DNA from: an alpha proteobacterium AAP38
GTDB lineage: Bacteria; Pseudomonadota; Alphaproteobacteria; Azospirillales; Azospirillaceae
Reading direction: 5' to 3'
NCBI GenBank assembly: GCA_001296005.1
Contig: LJHR01000032.1
Coordinates: 1 to 50,776, forward strand
Length of the DNA stretch: 50,776 bases
The position numbers were made by a program, and so were the translations under genes. The stretch's first letter is position 1; every line of letters starts with the position of its first letter. The notes under the pieces were generated by a model. The model saw nothing but the letters and a program-made list of their open reading frames with translations, did not search any database and was not told the DNA's origin. Of this stretch, positions 1 through 7,259 are shown piece by piece.

Positions 1-285
1 GAACAGCATCTGCGCGTCCCAGTCATCGGCTGACAGCGGCCAGCCATGGTGGAAGACGATAGCCTGCGCATCGCGCGGCCCCCAATCCTTGTAGAAAATT
101 TCCGTGCCGTCCTTGGTCTTGACCGTGCTCATGATCCGGGTTCCTTCAGGGGGCGTGCCGGCCTCTGCCGACGCCAGGGGGAAGAGGGTGGTGGAAAGCA
201 GGCCGGCGGCGTACAGGCCTATACCGCCGGCCAGGACGTCACGGCGGGTGGCGCCGGTGACGGCGCGGGTCACCATGCTTTTCAT
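1..285 (-). CDS. Tat-exported alpha/beta hydrolase, chloroperoxidase/arylesterase type (partial)
   Basis: The first 95 codons of a gene that runs off the left edge of the window. The N-terminus has a twin-arginine signal (TRRDVLAGG, Arg14-Arg15, then a hydrophobic stretch ending near ALA-SA at 37-40), so the product is probably exported folded to the periplasm. From residue 52 the sequence [18 protein letters not shown] followed by [18 protein letters not shown] is the typical start of the non-haem chloroperoxidase/arylesterase branch of alpha/beta hydrolases; HHGWP is the oxyanion-hole strand. The Ser-Asp-His triad lies outside the window. Start chosen at the ATG ending at 285, which has GGAG six bases upstream. 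In the family the MST at 52 is often the start, so the Tat leader is an added export signal. Substrate unknown. Confidence 0.85.
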   Translation of the reverse strand, partial: MKSMVTRAVTGATRRDVLAGGIGLYAAGLLSTTLFPLASAEAGTPPEGTRIMSTVKTKDGTEIFYKDWGPRDAQAIVFHHGWPLSADDWDAQMLF

Positions 286-683
286 GATGGGCTCCGATTG
301 TCCGATAGGGCCGGCGGTGCCGCCGGTGGCCGAGTTGCTCGACCGGAAAGCCAGCACAGAATGGACCCAAGCCGGGCATTGGACAATTATCCGCGTATTT
401 CAGGCCTCTAACACGTTGGTATAGGTTTATTAACCATGGTGCTGGTGACAACGACACGGGTGCGACGGGCCGCACCTATCGCTATGACACCCGCTCTATG
501 CAGGTGGGGCCCAACGCGCCCGGCTTGGCGACGAGCTCTGGCCAATAGGGCGGGCCTGGAACAGTTGAACAGCATCACGACGCTGTATCAGGAGTTGGAC
601 GGGATCGAGTGGGGCAGTTACGACCCTGCCGGCACCCTAAAGCAACGCACCATCCGCGCCCCTGTCGCTGGCGATGTTGTGGT
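286..683. other. Region without an intact gene upstream of the integrase remnant
   Basis: Roughly 400 bp between the hydrolase start and the recombinase remnant. The first part must hold the hydrolase promoter. Between about 430 and 546 one plus-strand frame reads NHGAGDNDTGATGRTY and on to a TAG near 546; it looks like the tail of a coding sequence but has no start and I cannot assign it. From about 550 another frame is open and runs into the recombinase remnant, but its residues do not match the recombinase family before AIDSKLRG. Confidence 0.35.
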
Positions 684-1102
684 GGCCATCGACAGCAAGC
701 TACGTGGTTGTGACCTTGTCCGGATGAAGATCAGCGACATTGTTCGTGGTGGAGAAATCCGGTCCCGTTCCTCTGGTTGTTAAAAAGAAAACGGGACGGC
801 CAGTTCAGTTCGAGTTGCTGGAGACGGCCCGCAAAAGCCTGAAGGCTTGGCTGGAACGGCGGGGCGGGTCGTTGACTGATTATGTTTTTCCCAGCCGAGA
901 CGATCATGCAAAACCCACCAGCACCCGCCAGTATGCGCGCCTTGTTGAGGAATGGGTGATTGGGACCGGCCTGCGCCGCGAGGATTATGGAACCCATTCC
1001 CTGCGGAGGGCCAAGGCTGCCCTCATTTAAAAGCAGACCGGCAACCTGCGCGCCGTGCAAATCCTGCTGGGCCAGACCAAGATCGAGACGACGGACATAT
1101 AG
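684..1102 (+). pseudogene. Degraded tyrosine recombinase (phage-type integrase) remnant
   Basis: Two frames together spell the C-terminal catalytic part of a tyrosine recombinase common in Alphaproteobacteria. The first frame gives AIDSKLRGCDLVRMKISDIV, containing the first catalytic Arg region. A frameshift between about 745 and 785 moves the match to another frame, which reads KKKTGRPVQFELLETARKSL and later [14 protein letters not shown], containing the His-x-x-Arg box. That frame is cut by TAA at 1028, where the family has Tyr-Lys-Gln-Thr-Gly. The text continues as KQTGNLRAVQILLGQTKIETT and stops again at 1100. The second conserved His is Gln here (LLGQTKIE) and the region with the nucleophilic Tyr is gone. 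The N-terminus is also missing, so the gene cannot work. It marks past mobile-element activity at the left edge of the lasso cluster. Confidence 0.8.
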
Positions 1103-1360
1103 CCGGTGTATCCGCTGGTAACCACCGGGGCGGGCGGGAATGGCCGGAATCCCAGATTTGTCGCCATAAACCCGCCCGTCCGCTTCCGGCCCGATTTGGC
1201 CGCTTCGCACCCCGTTTCGGTCATTCTCACACTGGTGCGCGCCCACCATAAGCGGACTGTCAGCTCGCATGACTATTTGACGCGGCTGGACGCCTTGAAA
1301 TGGTGGTAAGCGGACACTCATTGGGCGATGCAGTAGATCAACCAGAGGGAGCAGTACGCG
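1103..1360 (+). promoter_or_regulatory. Upstream region of the lasso cluster
   Basis: No gene recognised. This 258-bp stretch separates the recombinase remnant from the cyclase gene and must contain the promoter of the cluster if it is transcribed on its own; I cannot pick convincing -35/-10 boxes. A good ribosome-binding site, AGGGAG at 1346-1351, lies nine bases before the cyclase ATG at 1361. Confidence 0.35.
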
Positions 1361-3217
1361 ATGTTTGCGGGCGTGATGTCGGTCGGGCGCAAAGGCTGGC
1401 CCATGCCCCGGCCGACTGCCGCCAGCATGGCGATTCCCTTCGCGGTGTTCGGACAGGCTGACGCTGAAGGCATGGCAGTATCGGAAACAGCGGTCCTGCT
1501 CGAGCGCAGGCGCTTCGTCAGCGCACAGAACCGCGACTTGGAACTGCCGCGTTGCTGCCCTAAGTCAGGAGCTTGGATCAGCTTTTGGGGGCGGATCGAC
1601 AACCGCGCCGATTTGGCCCGAGCACTTGGCCTCGTCGGCGTTGGTGACGAAACGACCGATGCTGCCTTGGTCGTAGCGGCTTGGGCACGGTTCGGTCGTG
1701 ATCTGCCTGCGCAGTTGATTGGTGATTTCACGCTCGCTGTGATCGACGATGCGCGCCGCCAAGTCTTTCTCGCCCGCGATCCCATGGGGTCTAGGCCGCT
1801 CTATTATCGATACGACAATGGCGTCTTTGCCTTCGCGTCCACGGCCGCGGCGCTGAAGTTTCCAGGCTTGCCGCTCACGCCTGACCGTGGCTGGATCGCG
1901 CGGTCTCTATGGGGAGGGCTGTCCAAGCATATCGAACGGACTGCTTATGTCGAGTTCCAAAAATTGCCCGGCGGACACACACTGTTCCTGGAGGCTGATG
2001 GTACACCACAGGTCGAGCGCTGGCACCATTGGCGCGATGATGCTCCCTTCGCCACACGGCGCGATTCTGCGCATGTCGACGCCTATCGCGCCATGCTCGA
2101 AGAGAGCGTGAATTGCCGTCTGACGAGCGATTATCCCGTGGGCGTCGAGACATCAGGTGGCATCGATTCATCAATCGCAGTGGCGCTTGCTGCGCGGACC
2201 CTTGGCTCGGGCGACCGGCTGCGGACGTTTGGATTTGCTAATTTTGAGGATGAACCTGAATTGATCCTGGCGACCAGCCAAGCGTACCGGATCGAGCATA
2301 ACTATCTGGCCACTGGATATGCGGTATGCGAGGCGGAATCCGCCCGCGTACTCGCTGCGATCGGCTATCCTGCCGAACATGGAAATGCCGATTTTCATGT
2401 GCCCTTTTATCGCGAGGCCACACTGCATGGCGTGCGCACGTTGATTTCAGGATTCGGAGGCGACGAGGTTGTCTCCAATCAAGGCCAACACGCACTGATT
2501 GAAATGCAGCGGGCAGGAGCCTATCGTCAGCTTCTGGAAATGCTAAAGGGCAATGCACTGATGCGGACCGCACGGCTGGCCAAGCGCATTCTGATGCCTC
2601 CCCGTGCGCAGACACACAATTCGGCATACCTTACTGACTGGCGTCAGCGTTGGCCTCACTGCCCGCTGACCAATTCGGTAATCGACGAACATCAAGTTGA
2701 GCGCGATTATTTCAACTCAGCAAGGTTCGATGGCCCTTATGAGCGCGTCAATGACTTCATTCTCGGTCACCACCTAGGCCCGATGGATTCGACCACCCGG
2801 CTGGAAAATTGCACCCTCGCCGCTGCTGCCTGGGGAATCGAATATCGTTGGCCGTTGTGGGACGCGCGTTTGGTGCAGCTGTATCTTTCAACGCCCACGA
2901 TCGAGAAATTTGGCCCAAGGGGCATCGGCCGCTACCTTCATCGCCGCGCGATTGATGGGATCGTGCCATCAAAAGTCGCGTGGCGGATGACCAAATGGAT
3001 GGGATCACCCGTTGGCAGGCACCTTGATCCGCGCGATCTGGCCGATTGGGGGCGTGTTCTAAGAGACAAAATGCCCTCCGACGTTGCTGCGGTCATCGAT
3101 CCAGAGAAGCTGGATCGCCTGATTGACGGGCTGGAAGGCACTCCAGACTATGAATACAGAGCACTTTGCAGAAGGACGTTCACCTCGCTGTCTTCGGTCA
3201 GTCGGTGGTTGGAGTAG
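1361..3217 (+). CDS. Lasso peptide cyclase (C protein, asparagine-synthetase-like)
   Basis: Predicted to adenylate the side chain of the ring-forming acidic residue of the precursor and let the new N-terminal amine attack it, closing the isopeptide bond. The 618 residues show an N-terminal class II glutamine-amidotransferase-like domain (about 1-215, including GRIDNRADLARAL at 77-89 and LARDPMGSRPLYY at 137-149), then the ATP-pyrophosphatase domain with PP-loop SGGIDSS (265-271) and SGFGGDE (363-369). The protein begins MFAGV where true asparagine synthetases have MCGI, so the glutaminase Cys is absent, as in lasso cyclases. Start supported by AGGGAG nine bases upstream. It is the first gene of the cluster, whereas in most proteobacterial clusters the precursor comes first. 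Codon use is noticeably less GC-rich than in the flanking chromosomal genes. Confidence 0.9.
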   Translation: MFAGVMSVGRKGWPMPRPTAASMAIPFAVFGQADAEGMAVSETAVLLERRRFVSAQNRDLELPRCCPKSGAWISFWGRIDNRADLARALGLVGVGDETTDAALVVAAWARFGRDLPAQLIGDFTLAVIDDARRQVFLARDPMGSRPLYYRYDNGVFAFASTAAALKFPGLPLTPDRGWIARSLWGGLSKHIERTAYVEFQKLPGGHTLFLEADGTPQVERWHHWRDDAPFATRRDSAHVDAYRAMLEESVNCRLTSDYPVGVETSGGIDSSIAVALAARTLGSGDRLRTFGFANFEDEPELILATSQAYRIEHNYLATGYAVCEAESARVLAAIGYPAEHGNADFHVPFYREATLHGVRTLISGFGGDEVVSNQGQHALIEMQRAGAYRQLLEMLKGNALMRTARLAKRILMPPRAQTHNSAYLTDWRQRWPHCPLTNSVIDEHQVERDYFNSARFDGPYERVNDFILGHHLGPMDSTTRLENCTLAAAAWGIEYRWPLWDARLVQLYLSTPTIEKFGPRGIGRYLHRRAIDGIVPSKVAWRMTKWMGSPVGRHLDPRDLADWGRVLRDKMPSDVAAVIDPEKLDRLIDGLEGTPDYEYRALCRRTFTSLSSVSRWLE

Positions 3218-3284
3218 CAATGTGATGTCGCCTGCCGCGTGCGACGACGTGCGACTGCGGGAGGGCCGCGGAGCGAGGAGTGAA

Positions 3285-4439
3285 ATGCCGATCAGGACCC
3301 TGAGTGATCTCGTCACTACTGCGAACATGGCTGCCTTTTCCGTCGCCTTTGCCACCAAGGCCCGCTGGCATGCGGAAATGCCGATGCGTACGGATATATC
3401 AGAACTGTGTCCTTGGCCGACGTTCGACGCATTGATCGCAACAGGCGCAATTCCAGCCGATAAGTTCGCTGTACTCCTCAACGCAAAATCGATGCTGAAG
3501 TCGTTTTATGTTGACGAACGAGGCCAACTCCGGCCGGACGCGATCCAGGCATTCGCAGCCCAGGGTGCGACGCTGACTGTCAACAATATCGACCGCTTCG
3601 TGCCCGCGATCGGCGAGTTGGCAACGGCGATCGAGCGTGAGCTGTGCTGCAAAACCGGGGTCAACGCGTATATCAGCTTTGGCACGAAGTCCGCATTTCT
3701 GGCGCACTCCGACGACCATGATGTGCTGATCGTTCAGCTTCAGGGCGTCAAGCATTGGCGCACGTACGGAGTGCCGGAACCGTTTCCAACAAGAAGCGTG
3801 CATATGGGAAGCCCCCCCCCTTGTGAATGGGAAGGGCGAATGACGCCGGGTGACCTACTCTATCTTCCGCGCGGGGAGGTCCACGCCGCGGTTCCCGAAG
3901 AACAGCCGTCGATGCACCTTACGATCGGAATCGCCGAGCAGACGGGGGTGGATTTCATCGCGTGGCTGGCAACGAAAGCGAAAGAGGTTGTCGCATTACG
4001 TCGTGACCTGGGCGCCACGCTGCCCCGAGAAGCGCGCGTTGCCCGTGACCGCGAACTTATTCAGTCAATCCTTGACCTGCTGGAAACCGCAACGGTTGGC
4101 GAATTCGAGGCTCTCCAGGCCACTCAACGTTCGCTCCGACCACTTGCCAGTTTCGGAATTGCCGGCAGGCTGACGCCCACGAGCCGCCTGGTCAGTGCTT
4201 TGCGGCGAGAGGTCGATCTGATGGTCGAGCGAGAGGGGGCTGCCCAATTAGTAATCGGAGAACAACGTTTTAGGTTATCTCTGAATGGACGTCTTGCACT
4301 TGCTAATATCAACCATCTTGGCACCGTGTCCTTCGGTGCGCTTACAGAAGAATTGGCAGGCAAAATGTCGGTTAACGATTTGGCCAAGGCTATTCAGGAG
4401 TTGGCAGAAAAATCCTTGGTCGCTATCGCGGAGGATTAA
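3285..4439 (+). CDS. JmjC/cupin-type 2-oxoglutarate Fe(II) hydroxylase
   Basis: Member of the ribosomal-oxygenase-like JmjC family (YcfD/RoxA, MINA53/NO66 type), enzymes that hydroxylate amino-acid side chains using 2-oxoglutarate, O2 and Fe(II). The iron-binding facial triad is visible: His141-x-Asp143 in AHSDDHDVLIVQLQGVKHW and the distal His200 in GDLLYLPRGEVHAA. The C-terminal ~160 residues resemble the dimerisation/winged-helix part of the family. Start chosen at ATG 3285, preceded by GAGGAG (3275-3280). An upstream GTG at 3222 or ATG at 3225 is possible, with GGAG at 3211-3214, and would add about 20 residues. It sits between cyclase and precursor, so the substrate is probably the lasso precursor; this is inference. 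A run of nine C at 3812-3820 lies inside the coding region and could be a slippage site. Confidence 0.85.
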   Translation: MPIRTLSDLVTTANMAAFSVAFATKARWHAEMPMRTDISELCPWPTFDALIATGAIPADKFAVLLNAKSMLKSFYVDERGQLRPDAIQAFAAQGATLTVNNIDRFVPAIGELATAIERELCCKTGVNAYISFGTKSAFLAHSDDHDVLIVQLQGVKHWRTYGVPEPFPTRSVHMGSPPPCEWEGRMTPGDLLYLPRGEVHAAVPEEQPSMHLTIGIAEQTGVDFIAWLATKAKEVVALRRDLGATLPREARVARDRELIQSILDLLETATVGEFEALQATQRSLRPLASFGIAGRLTPTSRLVSALRREVDLMVEREGAAQLVIGEQRFRLSLNGRLALANINHLGTVSFGALTEELAGKMSVNDLAKAIQELAEKSLVAIAED

Positions 4440-4503
4440 CGCTTGCGCTTCATCCCTATCTTTGCGTAGTTTTCTCCCCAAGTATCACATGAAGGGCCAG
4501 AAT

Positions 4504-4665
4504 ATGACCAGCCAAGTCGAGACCAATGAAGGCGTTGTGGCTCCGCTGACCACCAAGGAAGCATGGGAAACGCCGCGGGTCACGTCTGCTGCGGTCTCTG
4601 AGATCACCAAGGGTGGCCCTACCCGTGGCACTGAAACCGGCGGCGACATTGGCCCTACTAGCTGA
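4504..4665 (+). CDS. Lasso peptide precursor (A)
   Basis: A 53-residue precursor. The leader (1-36) contains W21-E-T-P24-R-V26, matching the Tyr-x-x-Pro-x-Leu box bound by B1 proteins with Trp in place of Tyr, at the normal distance from the cleavage site. Thr35 is the conserved Thr at -2. Cleavage after Lys36 would release the core GGPTRGTETGGDIGPTS (37-53): Gly1 for the isopeptide, Glu8 for an 8-residue ring, a 9-residue loop and tail, one Arg (5), one Asp (12), and a C-terminal Ser (17). If the ring began at the second Gly the acceptor would be residue 7. The terminal Ser is the residue phosphorylated by lasso precursor kinases, and such a kinase is encoded downstream. Start chosen at ATG 4504 with AAGGG just upstream; ATG 4489 would add five residues. 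Confidence 0.88.
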   Translation: MTSQVETNEGVVAPLTTKEAWETPRVTSAAVSEITKGGPTRGTETGGDIGPTS

Positions 4666-4811
4666 TGGCTTCAGCCTAGCTGGGCCTCAATATGGGGGGT
4701 GGATTGGATCCTTCCCTCTCAATCGGCGCGGGGGAACATTTGCCTGTGGTGCGTTATGCCACACGCAAGGAGGGAAGCGTCCAACGTTGAAATTGCTGAG
4801 GTTTGGACTGA
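4666..4811 (+). promoter_or_regulatory. Structured spacer between precursor and tailoring genes
   Basis: A 146-bp spacer inside an otherwise tight gene series. It can fold: CTTCCCTC at 4711-4718 pairs with GAGGGAAG at 4770-4777, and inside it TGTGG at 4745-4749 pairs with CCACA at 4759-4763. There is no U-tract, so it is not a classical terminator. Such spacers behind RiPP precursor genes often protect the 3' end or thin out read-through, giving more precursor than enzyme. That role is inference. Confidence 0.45.
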
Positions 4812-5717
4812 ATGTTGTCCCTAGAGAGGCGACTTCGAGGTTGGACGCCCATCGCCTTTCATGGCGGTCACGAAGCTGTCATTGAATGGGCTGATTTGCG
4901 CGATCAGTCGTTCGACAGACCTTTCTTTTCTCAAACCCTGAAGGCACGGAGCGCAGCGTCGAACGACGCCATCGTGCAGTCCGGCCTGTCAACACTTTCA
5001 TCACTCGATTCCGAGCCGTCACTCGATCCCGATGTGATCATCGCTCACCCGTCGCGGTCCGGATCGACGTTGCTTTCGCTGCTGACAGCCGCAATGCACG
5101 AACAATCGGTTCTTGTTGGTGAGCCCGAGATCGTTTTTCAGCTTCTTCAGGCCAATTTGCAACGCCCGCTCGAGGCGCCGGATAAAGCCCTACGGCAATT
5201 GATCCGGGCGCTCGGTCGCAGACGCTTTGGTACAGAGCAGCGCTTTGTCGTCAAACTTTCCAGCCGGACCAGCCATTTCCTTGCGCTGTTCCGTCGGGCC
5301 TTTCCCAAGACCCCGATCGTCTGGGTGCAGCGGGAGCCGACAGAGATCGTCGAGTCAAACCTCAGGAGACCGCGCCGGGCGCTTGCAGGATTGGATCCGG
5401 AATCGGTCGCTCGACTGGCACTGCGCGATGTGTCCTGGGCGTTTCTGGCGGCGACTGGTTTCGAAGATGCCAATTTTCACGTTGTCGACTATCGCAACTT
5501 GCCCTGTGCAGCGTGGACCCGTGTAGCGCCGCTTATGCAGGTGCAGATCGGAGAGGATTGCTTGTTGCGGATGCACAATGTGAGTCGCACTCATTCGCAT
5601 AGCGGCGAACCCTACTTGTGGCGTACGCCAAGCCCGTTGCCTAAGAATGTGCAAGATATTGTTAGCAATACGCTCGACCCACTCTATGAGGCACTTGCAA
5701 GGCGGGCGCAGCTTTGA
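4812..5717 (+). CDS. Sulfotransferase in the lasso cluster
   Basis: A 301-residue PAPS-dependent sulfotransferase-like protein, cytoplasmic with no signal peptide. The 5'-phosphosulfate loop is HPSRSGSTLL (79-88) after the first beta strand (DVIIA), and the 3'-phosphate region is IVWVQREPTEIVESNL (169-184) with the usual Arg and Ser-like positions. The N-terminal ~45 residues (WTPIAFHGGHEAVIEWADLR, PFFSQTL) form a small leading domain. The gene follows the precursor by 146 bp and its stop overlaps the start of the kinase gene (TTGA), so the two are translationally coupled. In context it probably sulfates a hydroxyl of the precursor or mature peptide, possibly one installed by the upstream hydroxylase. 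A role on a small molecule cannot be excluded. Start ATG 4812 has GAGG about ten bases upstream. Confidence 0.82.
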   Translation: MLSLERRLRGWTPIAFHGGHEAVIEWADLRDQSFDRPFFSQTLKARSAASNDAIVQSGLSTLSSLDSEPSLDPDVIIAHPSRSGSTLLSLLTAAMHEQSVLVGEPEIVFQLLQANLQRPLEAPDKALRQLIRALGRRRFGTEQRFVVKLSSRTSHFLALFRRAFPKTPIVWVQREPTEIVESNLRRPRRALAGLDPESVARLALRDVSWAFLAATGFEDANFHVVDYRNLPCAAWTRVAPLMQVQIGEDCLLRMHNVSRTHSHSGEPYLWRTPSPLPKNVQDIVSNTLDPLYEALARRAQL

Positions 5718-6649
5718 CCCTGCATTTTTATCGCATCTGCGGCTTGGTTGTCGCGTCCGAAATAGAACTGGCTGGTTCATTACCGCTCAAGGCATCGAAC
5801 CAGAGCCACGACGTGGTCATGCGTTTGGGCGGGGTTCCTCAAACCTTATTGAACGCTACGACATCCAGGCCAGGGTGGAACGCTCATGGAGACCAATTCC
5901 TACTCCGCGCGCCTGGCACCGGGCGATTTCTGATCAAGCGCGGCCAGGAGGTTGTGTTCGAACTCGAGCCGGGCGTTCCTGCACAAGCCTGTGCGGCCTA
6001 TCTGCAAGGCACAGTTATGGGCGCTTTGCTTCACCAGCGCGGCGGCATTGTTCTCCATTCGAGCGGCATCGAAGCCGACGGTGGGGCAATTCTATTTGCG
6101 GGCGCATCGGGAGAAGGCAAGTCGACCCTGGTAGCGGCGCTTTCGACCCGGGGCTATCCCGTGATTTGCGACGACGTGAGCCATGTTTCGTTTAATCAGG
6201 AAGGTCGTCCGCTGGTTAGCTCAGATGCACGGAGAATAAAGCTCACCGATGAATCCATACATGCCACAGGATTGGAGATGGGACGTCGCGAAGCTGTGCT
6301 GGCCAATACTGAAAAGACCTATGTGAAGCCAGCAAAGCATTGGACGGGTTCCGATCTACCACTGAGGGCGATTTATCTACTGCAATCGGCGGCGATCAAC
6401 GATGCGGTCGTAGCGCGCCTTCCGTCTGCCATGGCGCTCAACGAATTACGGGGAAATGCACATCGCCCAAACATCGTGCTTCACACTGGGCAGCTCCCCC
6501 GCTATTTTCAGGCCTCAGCAAAAATTCTGGAGCATGCGCCAGTCTACGTTGTTAAACGTGGGCGCGACCTGTCGAAACTCGCATCAACCATGGATATTCT
6601 GGAAGCGCACTGGCGAGCGTGTGCCTGGACTGTACTCAAGAGGAACTAA
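5714..6649 (+). CDS. HPr-kinase-like lasso precursor kinase
   Basis: A 311-residue protein of the HprK-related family. Relatives in the paeninodin type of lasso cluster phosphorylate the C-terminal Ser of the precursor. Walker A is GASGEGKST (130-138), followed by CDD at 152-154, where HprK proteins have acidic metal-binding residues. His107 and His115 in LLHQRGGIVLHSS match the conserved segment before the P-loop. The start is TTG at 5714 inside the stop of the sulfotransferase (CTTTGA), giving MTLHFYRICGLVVASEIEL, the usual first strands of the family. PqqD starts five bases after the stop. The precursor here ends in Ser, matching the expected substrate. Together with B1 it makes the cluster paeninodin-like in part. 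Confidence 0.85.
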   Translation: MTLHFYRICGLVVASEIELAGSLPLKASNQSHDVVMRLGGVPQTLLNATTSRPGWNAHGDQFLLRAPGTGRFLIKRGQEVVFELEPGVPAQACAAYLQGTVMGALLHQRGGIVLHSSGIEADGGAILFAGASGEGKSTLVAALSTRGYPVICDDVSHVSFNQEGRPLVSSDARRIKLTDESIHATGLEMGRREAVLANTEKTYVKPAKHWTGSDLPLRAIYLLQSAAINDAVVARLPSAMALNELRGNAHRPNIVLHTGQLPRYFQASAKILEHAPVYVVKRGRDLSKLASTMDILEAHWRACAWTVLKRN

Positions 6650-6653
6650 CGGC

Positions 6654-6926
6654 ATGATAATTGCGCACAACGGCGAGTGGCTAAGCGCTATGATCGGCGC
6701 AGAATGTGCGCTGATGTGCATCGACAACGGCAACTACATCGTGGTCTCGCGAGTAGGCGCTCGAATTTGGGAATTGATTGCGGAACCTCAAGATCTATCG
6801 GATATTTGCGCTCAGCTCTGCAAAGAGTTCGATGTTGCAGAGCATACCTGCCGGAATGAAGTCGAATCATTTGTCATGACACTTCGAGAGGAAGGTGCCG
6901 TAACGTGTTCGGTGCCAGATGCGTGA
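6654..6926 (+). CDS. PqqD-like leader-recognition protein (lasso B1, RRE)
   Basis: A 90-residue stand-alone RiPP recognition element of the PqqD family. The pattern GAECALMCIDNGNYIVVSRVGARIWELI (14-41) is the beta-strand/turn and first helix of the fold; LSDICAQLCKEFDV and EVESFVMTLREEGAV are the following helices. In lasso clusters this protein binds the leader box (here W21-x-x-P24) and presents the precursor to the B2 protease. Start ATG 6654 is preceded by AAGAGGAAC. The partner B2 normally follows directly, often fused; here it is absent. The stop (6924-6926) overlaps a GTG at 6923 that opens a 37-codon frame, possibly the former coupled start of the next gene. Confidence 0.85.
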   Translation: MIIAHNGEWLSAMIGAECALMCIDNGNYIVVSRVGARIWELIAEPQDLSDICAQLCKEFDVAEHTCRNEVESFVMTLREEGAVTCSVPDA

Positions 6927-7259
6927 CTGTCTCGGCGCACTATGCTGTCAGGGCAAAATTGTCGCTCTTCAGTCCATCACGCCCAACGCGTGGCGTAGCG
7001 TCGCGGAGTAGCGACCTCGCCAGAGGCATATGTTAGGCGGCGACGTGGCGCTTGTATATTCCGATGATGTCGGTGCCGCGTTCGAAACGCCGTTACGATC
7101 GCCACTTCATCATCTGTAGGAAGCGCTGGATGATGCGGCGCTGGATCGTCACCCAAACGTACTTGTTGAGCGGCGAAAACTTCGCTACTGGCTGTAGTGG
7201 TCCGCATTGGATGCGGGACGGTGCCATCAAGGCCGGGAACGTTCGTCCGGAGCGCAAAT
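6927..7259 (+). other. Gene-less stretch where the B2 leader protease would be expected
   Basis: 333 bp between B1 and the methyltransferase with no intact recognisable gene. A GTG at 6923 overlaps the B1 stop and opens MTVSAHYAVRAKLSLFSPSR, which ends at TAG 7034-7036. The same frame then stays open to a TGA at 7265-7267, but I cannot match either part to the transglutaminase-like B2 family (no Cys, His, Asp triad context such as a HAWVE-like segment). A short inverted repeat, GTCGC...GCGAC, lies near 7002-7017. Minus-strand frames also carry short protein-like stretches. The region looks like rearranged sequence. Confidence 0.4.

Noticed and set aside
4613-4885. Second precursor candidate reading MALPVALKPAATLALLADGF after the lasso precursor
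   Set aside because: It overlaps the precursor and the sulfotransferase in another frame, has no ribosome-binding site and no lasso core pattern.
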